The notes: generated from the sequence alone by a model not told the origin. 64,000 nt of DNA from Austropuccinia psidii (GCA_023105745.1 JALGQZ010000006.1:33557686-33621685), one strand, 5' to 3'; counted from the stretch's first letter, positions 1 through 10,262 are shown. Translations and numbers: made by a program.

Positions 1-98
1 ATGCTTACAACAAATTTGGGTAGAATACCCCCTTAAAGGTGCATGCCAGGAGAGGAACTTACTTTCATAAACTCCAATCCCCACCAAGCACCATAAAA
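1..98 (-). other. 3' end of gypsy element I, with a possible polypurine tract
   Basis: This is the sequence downstream of the pol stop codon (complement of 99-101) in element orientation. On the minus strand it has a short purine run, CTTTAAGGGGG (complement of 28-38), which would suit the polypurine tract in front of a 3' LTR. Most of that LTR would then lie outside the window. I searched 5.2-7.5 kb by eye for a matching 5' LTR and found none, so the LTR boundary is not established. Confidence 0.4.
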
Positions 99-3000
99 TC
101 AAACTCTTGAGGTATTTGGGTCAGGCTTGTCAGGATACAAAGTGTGAAAGTCCTTGACAAGGTCTGGAGAGTTGGTAAGGTTGGAAGCTGGTTCCCAAGT
201 TGTTCTTTCTGGGTCTTCACTGAATCCTTTCCACTCGACTAAATACCATAATGAACCTCTCTTGAGTTTTGAGTCCAGAACCTGAGCCACTTCCCATTCT
301 TCTTGCTCCTCCACTAAAACTGGTGGTGGCGGAAATTGATGACGATTTGGGATAGTTGAATGCTTGACTGGTTCTAATAAGGACACATGGAAAACAGGGT
401 GAACTGACTTCCATTGTTGAGGCAACTTGAGGTGATATGCATGGCTGCCAATCTTCTTCAGAACTTCAAAAGGTCCCAACCATCTTTCTGAGAGCTTCTT
501 GGTGGGTCTTGTTGTCTTGATGTTCTTGGAGGCTAGCCATACTTTGTCCCCAGGTTGGAAATCAGGTGGAATTGCTCTATTTCTATCTGCATACTTCTTG
601 AATCTTCTTATTGCTGACTCTAATTCCTCTTTGACAACTTGCTGTACTGATTGGAGTTTTGTTGATAACTTTCCAGCAGGTGAATCTTGAGAAACATGGA
701 TTGAGTCAAAGCTGGGATTTCTTCCATAAATGGTGAAAAAAGGTGATTGCTTTGTGGATGAATGTTCTGCATTATTATAGGCAAATTCAGCCAGAGGGAG
801 CCAGGTGTGCCAGTCATCTTGATGGTAACTGACATACATCCGAAGATACTGTTCTAGAATCTGATTTACCCTCTCTGTCTGTCCATCTGTTTCAGGGTGA
901 AATGCAGTTGAAAGATCTCTTGATATCTTGAGCTGCTGACATAATTGGGTCCAGAATGATGAAACAAATAATGAACCTCTATCACTAACAATACTGATTG
1001 GAAGACCATGTTTGGAAAAGACATGATTAATGAATATTTGAGCTAAGTCCAGTGCAGTGATTGTTGAATAAGTTGGAATAAATATTGCCATTTTTGAAAA
1101 TCTGTCTACAACTACTAAAATGGAATCAAAGTTGCTTGACAAGGGCAATTGAGTGATAAAGTCCATTGATAAAGAATTCCAAGGACCAGATGGAATTCGA
1201 AGAGGCTTGAGTAATCCAAACTTCTTATGGTGGATGTTCTTGTTTCTTGAACATTGCTGACATGAGGACACATAGTCCTTGATGATTTGATTCATGCCAG
1301 CCCAATAAAAATCCCTCTTGATGAGCTTGAGGGTCTTCTCCTGGCCAGGATGGCCAGCCAATGGTGAATCATGACGCCTTTGAAGAATGTCCAATTGAAT
1401 TTCATGATTGCTTGGAATGACTACTCTATCTTTGAACAATAATAATTTTGCTTGAGGTTCAAGAGAATAGTCTGGGACTGATTCTCCTCTTGCTAATTTC
1501 TTGAGGATCTCCTTATAGTCTTTGTCTTGCCATACTTGTCTTTGGATCTGATCAACTAAATCTGAAAACATTTCAACTTTTATGGAAAAGAATCTTGACT
1601 CTTGAATTTCATTCTGCTTGAGAACTTGATGAAAGTTTTGAGGATTCTTGCTGATGAAATCCACCCCCCTCTCTGGGTACACGTCGTCCCGACGTGACAA
1701 GGCATCTGGTAAAGTGGCCAGCCTGCCTGGGCGGTAAGTGATAACAAAGTGAAATTCAGACAAAAATTCAGCCCAGCGGGCCTGACGACGAGTAAGGACT
1801 TTAGAGGACATAAAATATTGGAGAGAACAATGGTCTGTCAAGACCTCAAAGGAATCAGAAAGAGAAAGGAGAAAGGCTCTCCAGCGCTTGAGAGCCCAAA
1901 CTATGACAAGGAGTTCCTTGTCATGAATTTCATAGTTGAGTTCAGCTGGTAAGAGCTTGCGACTATCAAATGCAATGGGATGCTTTCCTGAGTCATTCAC
2001 CTGACTCAGTACAGCACCCAAGGCATAATCAGAGGCATCAGTCTCTACAATAGTTGGGAGAGAAGGATTAAAATGAGAGAGGATAGGAGCAGTGGTGAAA
2101 GCTTCTTTGAGTATCTGAAACTGGCTAAGAGCTTCCTCATTGAAGATGAAGGGAGAATCTTTTTTGAGAAGGGAAGTGAGAGCAGAGATTTTTTTGGAAT
2201 AATTTTTAATGAAACGACGATAAAAGTTGGCAAAGCCAAGAAAAGATTGGAGGGCCTTGATGTTCTTGGGCTGAGGCCAATTGAGTATTTGCTGGACTTT
2301 TGAAGAATCCATCTTGAGGCCATCACTTGAAACAACATAGCCCAAGTATTCCACACTTGAGGCATGGAATACACACTTGGAGGCTTTGGCAAACAAATTA
2401 TTGTCTCTCAGTCTTTGGAGAACAGAGGCCACATGTTTAACATGTTCATCCAAAGAGCTAGAGAAGACCATAATATCATCTAAGTACACTACAACAAAAA
2501 TATCCAAATAATCTGCAAATATATCATTCACAAGATTTTGGAATGAAGCTGGAGCATTGGTTAAGCCAAATGGCATAACCAAATACTCATAACTGCCATA
2601 TTTGGTTCTAAAGGCAGTTAAATGCTCATCCCCCTCTTTAATTCTCAGGAGATTATAAGCACCACGCAGATCTATCTTGGAGAAGATAGTAGCACCGTTA
2701 AAGACGGTAAGAAGCTGATTCATTGGAGGAACAGGATACCTGTTCTTCCTAGTGACAGCATTAAGTTTGCGGTAGTCAACACACAAACGAAGACCACCAT
2801 CCTTTTTCTTAACAAAAAGGACAGGTGCTCCTGTTGAGGAGGAGCTTGGTCTGATGAAACCTTTCTCTACATTCTCTGAAATGTAGGCCCGCAGTGTTTC
2901 TGACTCATTCTTTGATAAAGAGTAGATAACACCAACTGGAGGTAGAAGACCCTCCAGTTCGATATGATGATCACAGGCACGGTGTGGAGGAAGTTTCTCT

Positions 3001-3800
3001 GCTTTCACTTTGGAGAATACATCCAAATATTTGTGATAAACAGGAGGGACTACCTTCAGCACAGTTTCAATCTCTTCTGGCTCTTCCTCCTCATCCCACT
3101 GCTCCTCCAGGGAGGCATGAAAAGATAAAGGAGGAAGGTCCATATCCCCTTGAAAGAGATGAAGTGAAGATATAGCAACATCTTCTCCAACATCTTTTAT
3201 CTCTTTGAAGACTTCATCTCTTAATGGAAGTAATGACTGAGAGGGAAAAATGGAAGGGATATGGACAGAAGGAGGAAGGGAAGGTGTCTTAAGTTCACCA
3301 ACCAGAGCAACACTGTTGACAGCAGTGGATAAGTCATTACTAGTAGAAGAAATAATGCCACTAGAATCCTTATGACTAGAATCATAGGTGATCAATCCAT
3401 TTTTCCAATCAATAATGGGATTAAAATGGTAAAGAAAATCATAGCCCAATATTAGGTCTTCTCCCTTGGGTGAATCTATGATAAAGAAATCCCATTCAAA
3501 GCTTGGGAAGGAAGGTAAATCAACAACCCACTTGGTATAATGAGTGATGAACAGGGAAGTGGATTCACTGGAATCCAGAATGAAAAGAGGAATCTTTTCA
3601 GGGAGCTCTGACATGGTCAATGAGTACTTGAGAACAAAATTCTTTGCAATAAAGGAGTTTGTAGCACCAGAATCAATGAGAATACTATAAAAAATATCAG
3701 AGATTGAAGAAAAAATAAGAAATTTTAAAGATTTCTTGACACTAGTATTCAGAGTGCGCAATTGTGCTCTTGAAGGAAATAAGTGAGAACCATTGAACAC
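99..3800 (-). CDS. pol: Ty3/gypsy chromovirus-type Pol polyprotein (PR-RT-RH-IN-chromodomain), intact
   Basis: Pol polyprotein that matures, copies and integrates an LTR retrotransposon; 1233 residues without a stop. Domains in order: aspartic protease (active site D43-S-G); reverse transcriptase about 270-530 with D377 and YLDD at 439-442; RNase H about 580-700 with D588, E629, D656 and D699; integrase zinc finger H810/H817/C847/C850 and catalytic D880, D940, E976, giving D59D35E; a GPF-type module near 1105-1127; and a C-terminal chromodomain about 1168-1222 (WYLVEWKGF core). All expected catalytic residues are present. The first codon here is GTG, the frame stays open upstream to 3833, and the first in-frame ATG is residue 63, after the protease Asp. 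So pol is most likely made as a Gag-Pol fusion by -1 frameshifting. This is the only intact pol in the window. Confidence 0.97.
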   Translation of the reverse strand: MFNGSHLFPSRAQLRTLNTSVKKSLKFLIFSSISDIFYSILIDSGATNSFIAKNFVLKYSLTMSELPEKIPLFILDSSESTSLFITHYTKWVVDLPSFPSFEWDFFIIDSPKGEDLILGYDFLYHFNPIIDWKNGLITYDSSHKDSSGIISSTSNDLSTAVNSVALVGELKTPSLPPSVHIPSIFPSQSLLPLRDEVFKEIKDVGEDVAISSLHLFQGDMDLPPLSFHASLEEQWDEEEEPEEIETVLKVVPPVYHKYLDVFSKVKAEKLPPHRACDHHIELEGLLPPVGVIYSLSKNESETLRAYISENVEKGFIRPSSSSTGAPVLFVKKKDGGLRLCVDYRKLNAVTRKNRYPVPPMNQLLTVFNGATIFSKIDLRGAYNLLRIKEGDEHLTAFRTKYGSYEYLVMPFGLTNAPASFQNLVNDIFADYLDIFVVVYLDDIMVFSSSLDEHVKHVASVLQRLRDNNLFAKASKCVFHASSVEYLGYVVSSDGLKMDSSKVQQILNWPQPKNIKALQSFLGFANFYRRFIKNYSKKISALTSLLKKDSPFIFNEEALSQFQILKEAFTTAPILSHFNPSLPTIVETDASDYALGAVLSQVNDSGKHPIAFDSRKLLPAELNYEIHDKELLVIVWALKRWRAFLLSLSDSFEVLTDHCSLQYFMSSKVLTRRQARWAEFLSEFHFVITYRPGRLATLPDALSRRDDVYPERGVDFISKNPQNFHQVLKQNEIQESRFFSIKVEMFSDLVDQIQRQVWQDKDYKEILKKLARGESVPDYSLEPQAKLLLFKDRVVIPSNHEIQLDILQRRHDSPLAGHPGQEKTLKLIKRDFYWAGMNQIIKDYVSSCQQCSRNKNIHHKKFGLLKPLRIPSGPWNSLSMDFITQLPLSSNFDSILVVVDRFSKMAIFIPTYSTITALDLAQIFINHVFSKHGLPISIVSDRGSLFVSSFWTQLCQQLKISRDLSTAFHPETDGQTERVNQILEQYLRMYVSYHQDDWHTWLPLAEFAYNNAEHSSTKQSPFFTIYGRNPSFDSIHVSQDSPAGKLSTKLQSVQQVVKEELESAIRRFKKYADRNRAIPPDFQPGDKVWLASKNIKTTRPTKKLSERWLGPFEVLKKIGSHAYHLKLPQQWKSVHPVFHVSLLEPVKHSTIPNRHQFPPPPVLVEEQEEWEVAQVLDSKLKRGSLWYLVEWKGFSEDPERTTWEPASNLTNSPDLVKDFHTLYPDKPDPNTSRV

Positions 3801-3827
3801 ATCATGATTCCCACTCAGGCTTTTCCC
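3780..3827 (-). promoter_or_regulatory. Putative -1 programmed ribosomal frameshift signal at the gag-pol junction
   Basis: Read on the minus strand, the last gag codons are CAG GGA AAA GCC TGA. They contain the canonical slippery heptamer G GGA AAA (complement of 3821-3827) in the correct phase. A one-base backward slip there enters exactly the pol frame (GGG AAA AGC CTG). Three bases later, starting at the gag stop, the RNA can form a 14-bp hairpin: arm 3817-3804, loop of 10 nt (3803-3794), arm 3793-3780, with three G-U pairs. Slippery site plus downstream stem is the classic -1 frameshift design. Frame, heptamer and pairing are directly visible; activity is inferred. Confidence 0.85.
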
Positions 3828-5173
3828 TGCTTGCTAGGGAAGCCTTTTGATGACCCTTGCCTATTCTCAGGCCTCTTGAAGCATTTTTCAAATGGGTGCT
3901 TTCCACCACAATAATTGCACAAGCCTTCTTTGATCCTCCTCTCCTTTTCAGAACCAATTAATTTGTTGTCCTTATTGAGGAGAGCAGCATGAGGCTTGTC
4001 TTTGGACACTTGAAAATTCTTCCCCTTCTTATTCTTCTTATGATAAGGCTTCTTTGATGATGAACTTTGAGGAGGCTTGGAGGAGTTGGATCCACTGATT
4101 GGAGGCTTCTTCTCTTGATGACTGCCCTTTTCCTTCTGCCTCTCATGGTACCTGGTATCTAATTCCAAGGTGATATCCATGAGTTCTTGAAGACTATCAA
4201 AAGTTCCAGGGTGAGAAGCCAATTGGTCCAACAATCTTGATGCCAAGCCTCTTCTATACACATGAATATAGGCCCTTTCCCCCCAGTCTCCAATTCTTGA
4301 CATTAAACTTCTGAAATCAGCTATGTACAAGGAAACTTGACCACTTTCCCTCATCCTCAAATTGTCCAACTCTTGTTCAGCTTTTCTGACTTCATTGGGA
4401 TCACCAAACAGAGTGAATAACTGGGTTTCAAACAACTGCCAGTTATTGAGGAGGTAAGAAGGGTCTTCATTGGAGATATTTGAGAGGTAAGGTTCAATCC
4501 ATTTGCCAGCTCTACCAGTAAGAAAAGAAGTTGAATAAAGCACCTTCTTCCTGTCAGAGAAGAAGTTTGCTGGGTCATTATGAAAGATTAATTGACAGGA
4601 TTGAATGAATCCTCTCAATTTATGAGCTTTAGTACCATCAAAAGAATCAGGTGCCTTCATTGATGGAGTCTTGAATGCAGGGACTTTTGAAGTGTCCCTT
4701 GGGGCAACTGCTTGAGTGAGTTGTCCCATAAACTGAGTCATTTGCTCCATCATCTTGAGGAAATTTGGTTCAGCTTGAGAGACAGAAGGTTGATTAGAAA
4801 GGGCTAGATTTGGAGTCTCAGGAGCTTCAGTAGCACCTGCCAAGGCAGCTGCCACTTCAGTCTCCTCAGATTCTTCCTCTTCCACAGACTCCTCCCCCTC
4901 CTCATCTTCAGCTTCCCCCAATCTACTTCTAGGCCCTTGAGAAACACCAGGATAACCACCCAATAGTCCAGAGAATGATCTTGATCTTCTAGACTTCACA
5001 CCTCCTCTTCTGGAGGGTGCTGCTCCTTCCATTGGTGGTCCTCTGTCCAGATTTGCACTCAGTTGATGAACTGATGGTGTGCGGTCAAGAGGAGCCCTTG
5101 GTGTAGGAGTGAGAACAGCTTGATGTCTCTGGGATCTTGTATTCTTGGCTGGGGGACTATGCTGAACTGGCAT
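3815..5173 (-). CDS. gag: Ty3/gypsy Gag with CCHC zinc knuckle
   Basis: Structural capsid/nucleocapsid protein of the same element, 452 residues from the first plausible ATG (MPVQHSPPAK). An upstream TTG in frame at 5275 is less likely to be used. The N-terminal third is basic and serine/proline rich, followed by an acidic stretch (EDEEGEE...). The middle holds a retrotransposon gag (capsid) region around the WQLFETQLFTLFGDP and QELDNLRM motifs. The C-terminus is lysine/serine rich and ends with a single zinc knuckle, C419-X2-C422-X3-H426-X4-C431. The usual spacing is CX2CX4HX4C, so this knuckle is one residue short. The stop codon lies inside the frameshift signal and overlaps the open pol frame in the -1 phase. 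No internal stops are seen. Confidence 0.93.
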   Translation of the reverse strand: MPVQHSPPAKNTRSQRHQAVLTPTPRAPLDRTPSVHQLSANLDRGPPMEGAAPSRRGGVKSRRSRSFSGLLGGYPGVSQGPRSRLGEAEDEEGEESVEEEESEETEVAAALAGATEAPETPNLALSNQPSVSQAEPNFLKMMEQMTQFMGQLTQAVAPRDTSKVPAFKTPSMKAPDSFDGTKAHKLRGFIQSCQLIFHNDPANFFSDRKKVLYSTSFLTGRAGKWIEPYLSNISNEDPSYLLNNWQLFETQLFTLFGDPNEVRKAEQELDNLRMRESGQVSLYIADFRSLMSRIGDWGERAYIHVYRRGLASRLLDQLASHPGTFDSLQELMDITLELDTRYHERQKEKGSHQEKKPPISGSNSSKPPQSSSSKKPYHKKNKKGKNFQVSKDKPHAALLNKDNKLIGSEKERRIKEGLCNYCGGKHPFEKCFKRPENRQGSSKGFPSKQGKA

Positions 5174-6300
5174 TATGAAAGAAGAATGAATAAAAACTTG
5201 ATGATACTTTGAATAAAATAAGGCTTGACCAAAACAATCAAATGAGAATCTTGATGAACTTGAGAAATCAATCAATAGTCTTGAAGTGAATCAATATGAA
5301 TAAATCTTGAAGAGTGAAGATGACAAAGTCAAATTCTTATGAATAATCAATTTCAATCAATAAGTCAAATCAAGTCAATCAAAATCAAATCAATTAAGTC
5401 TTGAGGAATTCAATCAATATCTTCAAAAATCAATTCAATTTTCCTGAGGAATCAAATTCAAATCAATAAATCAAATCAAAACTTGAGGATAAATCAGGTA
5501 TCTTGAAGAATCAAATCAAGTCAATCAAATCAAATCAAATCAATCAGGTCAATTCAAAATCTTGAGGTGAAATCAATGTCTTGAACAATCAATCAATCAA
5601 TCAATAATCTTGAGAAATTTCAATCAAAACCACTGAATACCCCAAATCAATAAATCCCTGAATAATGAATCAATTAACCCAAATAATTCCACTCAAATAA
5701 CCTGATAAAAACCTGAATTCAGACAAAAGAGAAATTAAGATGATAGAGAATAAAGTGAATTGGTCAGCAGAATAGAGAAATTAGAAAGAATAAATTTTCA
5801 TGAGAATGAAATGAGAGAGATGAAAATTGATGAAAATCATAAAATCATTAAAGTTCATAATCATTAAAAGATCATAATAGAAGAATGAGAGAAATGAATA
5901 AAATGAATGAAAAGAAAGAAGCAATTATGAGTTAATTAAAATAATGTCACAGGGGCTCTTCTAAAATGAAGAGGGCCTGGCACTCAGTGAACAGACTTAC
6001 TTATGGAGGGCTCAGAAGAAAATACTCAAATGATAAGAGTAATGGAGTAAGAGGATAAATTCCTAGTCATAAAATAATAAGCATAAAAGATAAGAGAGAC
6101 AAAACAAAAGCAATAATAAAGAGCCAACCACAAATAATCCTGAGTCACTGTTTCAACCTGTTCAGAAAAGAGAAAAGGATTAATAAAGGATATGGCCACC
6201 AGGACTCTACTGAACAGGTGAGGGAAGGCAAAGACTAACTTAATAATTAATAAAATAATATTCCAAAAGTGAGAATAAAATAATATTAAATAATAAATCA
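5174..6300 (-). repeat. 5' leader of gypsy element I with AATCAA-rich low-complexity tract
   Basis: Non-coding region upstream of gag. Between about 5,275 and 5,640 it is a low-complexity array of overlapping AATCAA/TCAATCAA words, broken by repeated CTTGAG words. From 5,640 to 6,300 it is A-rich without coding sequence. The 5' LTR and primer binding site should lie in or just right of this stretch, but I could not fix their limits because the matching 3' LTR is outside the window. Confidence 0.6.
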
Positions 6301-6314
6301 ACTATTTTAATTAA

Positions 6315-6373
6315 CTGGGGGAAAAACCCCCAGGTGGGTGAAGAGGGGCTGGTATATGTGAGAAATACCAGCC
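6315..6373. repeat. Two adjacent perfect hairpins upstream of gypsy element I
   Basis: First hairpin: CTGGGGG (6315-6321), loop AAAAA, CCCCCAG (6327-6333). Second hairpin: GGCTGGTAT (6347-6355), 9-nt loop, ATACCAGCC (6365-6373). Both stems are perfect and only 13 bases apart. Their place upstream of the leader suggests they belong to the LTR of element I, perhaps near its transcript start, but this is inference. Confidence 0.6.
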
Positions 6374-6430
6374 TTGGAGTTTGAGTGTTGAGATACTTGT
6401 CTGTATGCTGGAAGAAGTTGGATGTGGGAT

Positions 6431-6605
6431 TGAATCCTGTATTGGTGAATCCAATACAGGTTATACAGTCAATACAGGTATTTGCACCTGTATTGATTAC
6501 AGGCCTGTATTTGGTGAATCCTGTATTTGGGTCTTGCCTGTATGAAAACTGTATTGAGGTTTGAAACTGTATTTGGATCTTGCCTGTATGAAAACTGTAT
6601 TTGGA
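6431..6605. repeat. CTGTATT-word repeat cluster with a 10-bp palindrome
   Basis: A perfect 10-bp inverted repeat (CCTGTATTGG at 6436-6445, loop TGAAT, CCAATACAGG at 6451-6460) begins a cluster of the word CTGTAT(T). The cluster contains two near-identical copies of a unit around CTTGCCTGTATGAAAACTG, at roughly 6,532-6,552 and 6,577-6,600. Probably part of the LTR or U3 region of the element to the left. There is no coding potential. Confidence 0.6.
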
Positions 6606-6639
6606 GAGTCTTGAATGAAACCCCCTTGCTGATTGGGTT

Positions 6640-8616
6640 TTGAAGGGTATCCATGATATAATGATTTGCTGATGATGATTGGAAATGCCCCTGCCTCCTT
6701 GGCTGTGACAGCATGTTTACTTTGGTACATATACATAAGAGATTTAATCCAAATACCAAAGCTCTTTTCCATCATAAATAATTCCCAATCCTTTACGATC
6801 ATTGGCACACCCTTTTACTCCAAATGGTTCAACAATAAAGCCTAAAAAGAACAAATTATTTAAATTATAACATGTAATTACTTGGCAAGGCCTCATATTC
6901 ATAATATAAAACATCAGTTAGAACTTGTATTCTGAGACAAGTTGGATTCAATTCTTGCACCTATGTAGGAATCAAGCTGTTCTTCAAATATGCTCACACA
7001 TAAAATTCCTTGAATAATCAACTTTTTTGGACCAATGGAGATAGAAACAATTCTCTTGCACCTAAAAAATGAAATTCAAATTGTTGCTAAATCTCTTTAA
7101 ATGTGTTAAATCCTTCAAAAAATACCATAGAAGCCAAAAAACTTCATTGTATTTACATTTCTCAGAGCCCATCCAATTTACTAAAATATCCTTTGGATGA
7201 ATCTGACAAATTGAACTTACATTGAAATATTCTTGAGTAATCTTTTATATTTAATTCTGCATAAAGAGAGTAATTTATCTTGTAAAAAATTCAAATTTCA
7301 CTTCTTTCGCTATTTTGATACATATTATTGGTGATCATAGCCTAGCTTATTCAGCCGCTTCATGAAATGAACCTTACTAAACCTGCTTAAACGTGCTACC
7401 AAATATCTCCGGCCTTTCCAAATTCTATGATTCTCATTAAAAATATTAAAGAGGTAATTATTCTGGCCTTATTTTGGTTTTATTCAAGTAAATTTGATTC
7501 AGAAACTCCTCATGCGGGAGTTTTGAGAAGTACAGTTAAGAAGAAATTATACCAGCTTCAATATCCATCAAAGTCAAAATTTTGAGATTCCTTTCTGTTC
7601 TATTCAGAAAAGCACCTGTGTTTTGTGCTTCAACAGTGGATTACTACTAATATTCATATTTGTTTTTCTACTAATGATCTGAAATTCAAGTTTCTTGTGA
7701 AAAGAAGGTGAACTGGCCAAATCTAACAAAATATAAAGGGAGACAAACACAAACATTTTGAGTATAAATTGCCATAGTTTTTTTGAGGTATTTTTGGAGC
7801 ATATAGAACAGCAGAAAAAGGCCAAATTCTCATTCCCAAGGGAGAATTTTTCATGTTGGCAGTCATCAATTTATACTTTGGTGTTCTATTTTCAAAAGTC
7901 TATCACTGAGCTGCAAGCGTGTGCTATAAATCATCCTTTAATTTCTGAGAAATCAGAAATTTAGTGTACAACATATCATCTTACAATGCCCCTGTGCTAT
8001 TGTTTTTTGTTGTATAGTACTTGGTGTTTTGAAATTCATGACATGAGTGAATCCTGACTTCTGTGTTAAAGCTTTTTGAAAAAAGCACATATTGTGAACT
8101 ATTCAAGCAAAAGATATCACACAAATTTCAATGTTTGACTTCGGGAATTGATGTTTATCTTTGAAAGAACTGAATCAAAATGCAACAAAATGATTTTCTA
8201 TATATTCGTTCTGATGTAAGCAATGCAAACCATTGTTCCAATTTGGTGAGTAACTTTTCTAAGTGGGCTCCGATTCTTTTCAGTATCCTAAGATTTTCTA
8301 TAAAAATATTTTCTTCAATTTTTAAGTTCACCCTACCTCTCCATACACAAAATTTCCTGTTAATAATATGCCCATCCAATTACCTTTTACCTCTCTACTC
8401 AATCCAAAAAACAAAAAATCTCACCCCAGAAAAAGTAAATAGCTCGTAATTGACAGCATTTCTGCAATTATAAGGCGAAACCATCCATATAAAATCACCA
8501 CCATATCCAAAATTAGAGAGGAAGTAGGACTTTTGAGCCTATTTCTGTTATTTTGAATCATAAAAATCATGAAAAAATTTGATTTTATGTGAATTTCCAG
8601 AATACTGATTGGACTC
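6640..8616. other. No recognisable gene
   Basis: AT-rich sequence with only short, unconvincing open frames on both strands. I see no transposase, polymerase or structural RNA motif here. It may hold the unrecognisable upstream part of the Helitron-like relic that follows. Confidence 0.4.
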
Positions 8617-9445
8617 ATGACATCCTCAGAGGGCAGTGTAAGTAATGAAGATTATGCACAATGGATATTAGACGTAGGGAATGGTGCTAACCAAAAAAAA
8701 GATGTAGGAGAAATTAGTTTTCAAGGTGTCAACCATTTATTCATTCCTTCAGAAGGTAAGTTGATTGAAAGAATTCAAGAATTTTTATAAAAGAATTTGC
8801 AAGGTTTTGTGAATAGCAGAAACCTGGGTGAGATGTTCTTCTAATTTGAAGAAAGAGGGATTGTATAATTTTTGAATTCTGATATAGCAAAGATAAACAT
8901 GTCGTTGTTAGATGTCATTCCTGGAGCAATAAGGCATTCAATATCCATACATCAGATTACTGGAGGAGCACAATTTGTTCCAGAAGGGGTTTTTAATGAG
9001 ATCAATCCCCCAGGATTTCCCTCCCATAACATGAACTTCAAAACTAAGGTTCCTGTGCTTCTGTTAAGGAACTTGAACATGGTATGTGCTTATTGGTGGG
9101 GAAAATCAAAATAAATGTATTACAATTCAGCCTTATGAGTAGACCAAAAAAAAAGCAGCAAGTATTTATTACTAAAACTGAGCTCACTTAGGAGGATGAA
9201 GAGGACTTTGGAACCTCCTTCACCAGATACCCTCAGCTCCCAATTATAATTGAATTTTCTATCACAATAAAAAATGACAAGGAAAATCTCTCAACATTGT
9301 TGGAGTTCATTGTAAAACTCATGTATATGCCCATGGGAAGCTGTATGTGGCTCTCTCAAGAACACAAAATGTGCCTGGAATGTTGGTTGGTGGGATAGGA
9401 CCTGTATATGATGACAGAACCATAAAAATTGTGTGTTGAAGAATT
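8617..9445 (+). pseudogene. Helitron-type (Pif1-like) helicase, C-terminal relic
   Basis: Broken C-terminal part of a Pif1-family DNA helicase of the kind encoded by Helitron rolling-circle transposons. The first piece (8617-8790) reads ...EDYAQWILDVGNG, matching the FA.WLLD.GNG segment. The second (8872-9114) contains INPPGFPSHNMNFK and VPVLLLRNLN, the hallmark of Helitron helicases. A third piece at about 9,310-9,445, in another frame, contains HGKLYVALSR, helicase motif VI. Several frameshifts and stops separate the pieces. Walker A, Walker B and the Rep domain are not visible, so only the last third survives. I could not identify a Helitron 3' hairpin/CTRR end downstream. Confidence 0.8.
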
Positions 9446-9619
9446 TTAAATTGTAGTTTAATTGACTCTTTTATATTCTATCAACTGTTTTTTTGTGGGC
9501 TGTAAGTCAGCGAAGCCAACCTGGACTTGTAGTTAATTGAGAAAAGGGCAAAAGACAATTTAAACAAGGCTCAAGCTAAAAATTGAAAGAGAAGTTGAGG
9601 ATTGCTTGAGATTTAACCC

Positions 9620-9810
9620 TTTTAACGTAGTGGTCACAATGATGGTGATGAATATATTATTATTTTATTTTTAATATCATAGTTACAATGAAAGACTGTC
9701 CCTTTATATATTGAAGAGTACAGTGAATTTCAAAACATAAAGCAATGAAAGTGGTTTACTTTTATTTGGTATACAATTAAAACAGTACATTTGAATAGTA
9801 CAACACATAT
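9620..9810 (-). repeat. Left direct repeat (candidate 3' LTR) of a Ty1/copia relic
   Basis: About 190 bases resembling 10,931-11,134 in the same orientation. Shared blocks include GTAGTGGTCA, ATATCATAGTTACAA and TTTTATTTGGTATA. The two repeats flank a copia-type gag on the minus strand, as LTRs would. Edges are approximate. Confidence 0.65.
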
Positions 9811-9904
9811 AAAATGAAATGTCAAAAAGAAAAGGAACTGTTCAAAAGTGAAATGCTCAAACATTCCCCCTCATTGTTGCAATGGTGAGAACTAGAATGA
9901 AATT

Positions 9905-10262
9905 GAAGTCTCATCCTCATCAATATGGGCAATAAGGTTAGTCAGTTTCTTTTCAGGATGTTTCTTCCAGCAGTAATCTTCAGTGTGGCTCCTCTTTTTG
10001 CAAAAAAAGAAAATACCTCTTTTTTTGTTGGCTGAAAATTTCTGTTATTATCTTGTGGCTTTCTTCATTCAATTTGGACTGAATATGATCTTTCTCTAGC
10101 TTTCTTAGTAGAAAATTGAGTCCTTGATCTTGAAAACCATGCTTCATGACCCTTACAAATGAATCCAGTTCATGAGGTAATTTTCTCAGAGCCATGATGA
10201 TTAATCCAAATTCTTCTAGCTTAAATCCTACCATATTCATCTTACTAACTGCTATTATTATA
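9905..10262 (-). pseudogene. Ty1/copia-type Gag (UBN2-like) fragment
   Basis: The minus-strand frame ending near 9980 reads ...LRKLPHELDSFVRVMKHG... and then LRKLEKDH, the pattern of copia gag polypeptides (UBN2 families: LP.sfd.f...L...L..ee). Just downstream, after a frame break, comes CKKRSHTEDYCWKKHPEKK. This resembles the nucleocapsid zinc knuckle with the CWKKHP tail typical of copia elements. No protease, integrase or RT follows before the flanking repeat, so this is an internally deleted copy with only the gag region left. Confidence 0.75.

Noticed and set aside
2045..2392. 115-codon minus-strand frame and several plus-strand frames within 99-3800
   Set aside because: They are shadows of the intact pol gene in other frames.
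5275..7500. 5' LTR of gypsy element I
   Set aside because: I looked for a copy of bases 1-60 and for a standard primer binding site and found neither, so I do not call its limits.
9450..9600. Helitron 3' terminus after the helicase relic
   Set aside because: No clear GC hairpin followed by CTRR was visible.
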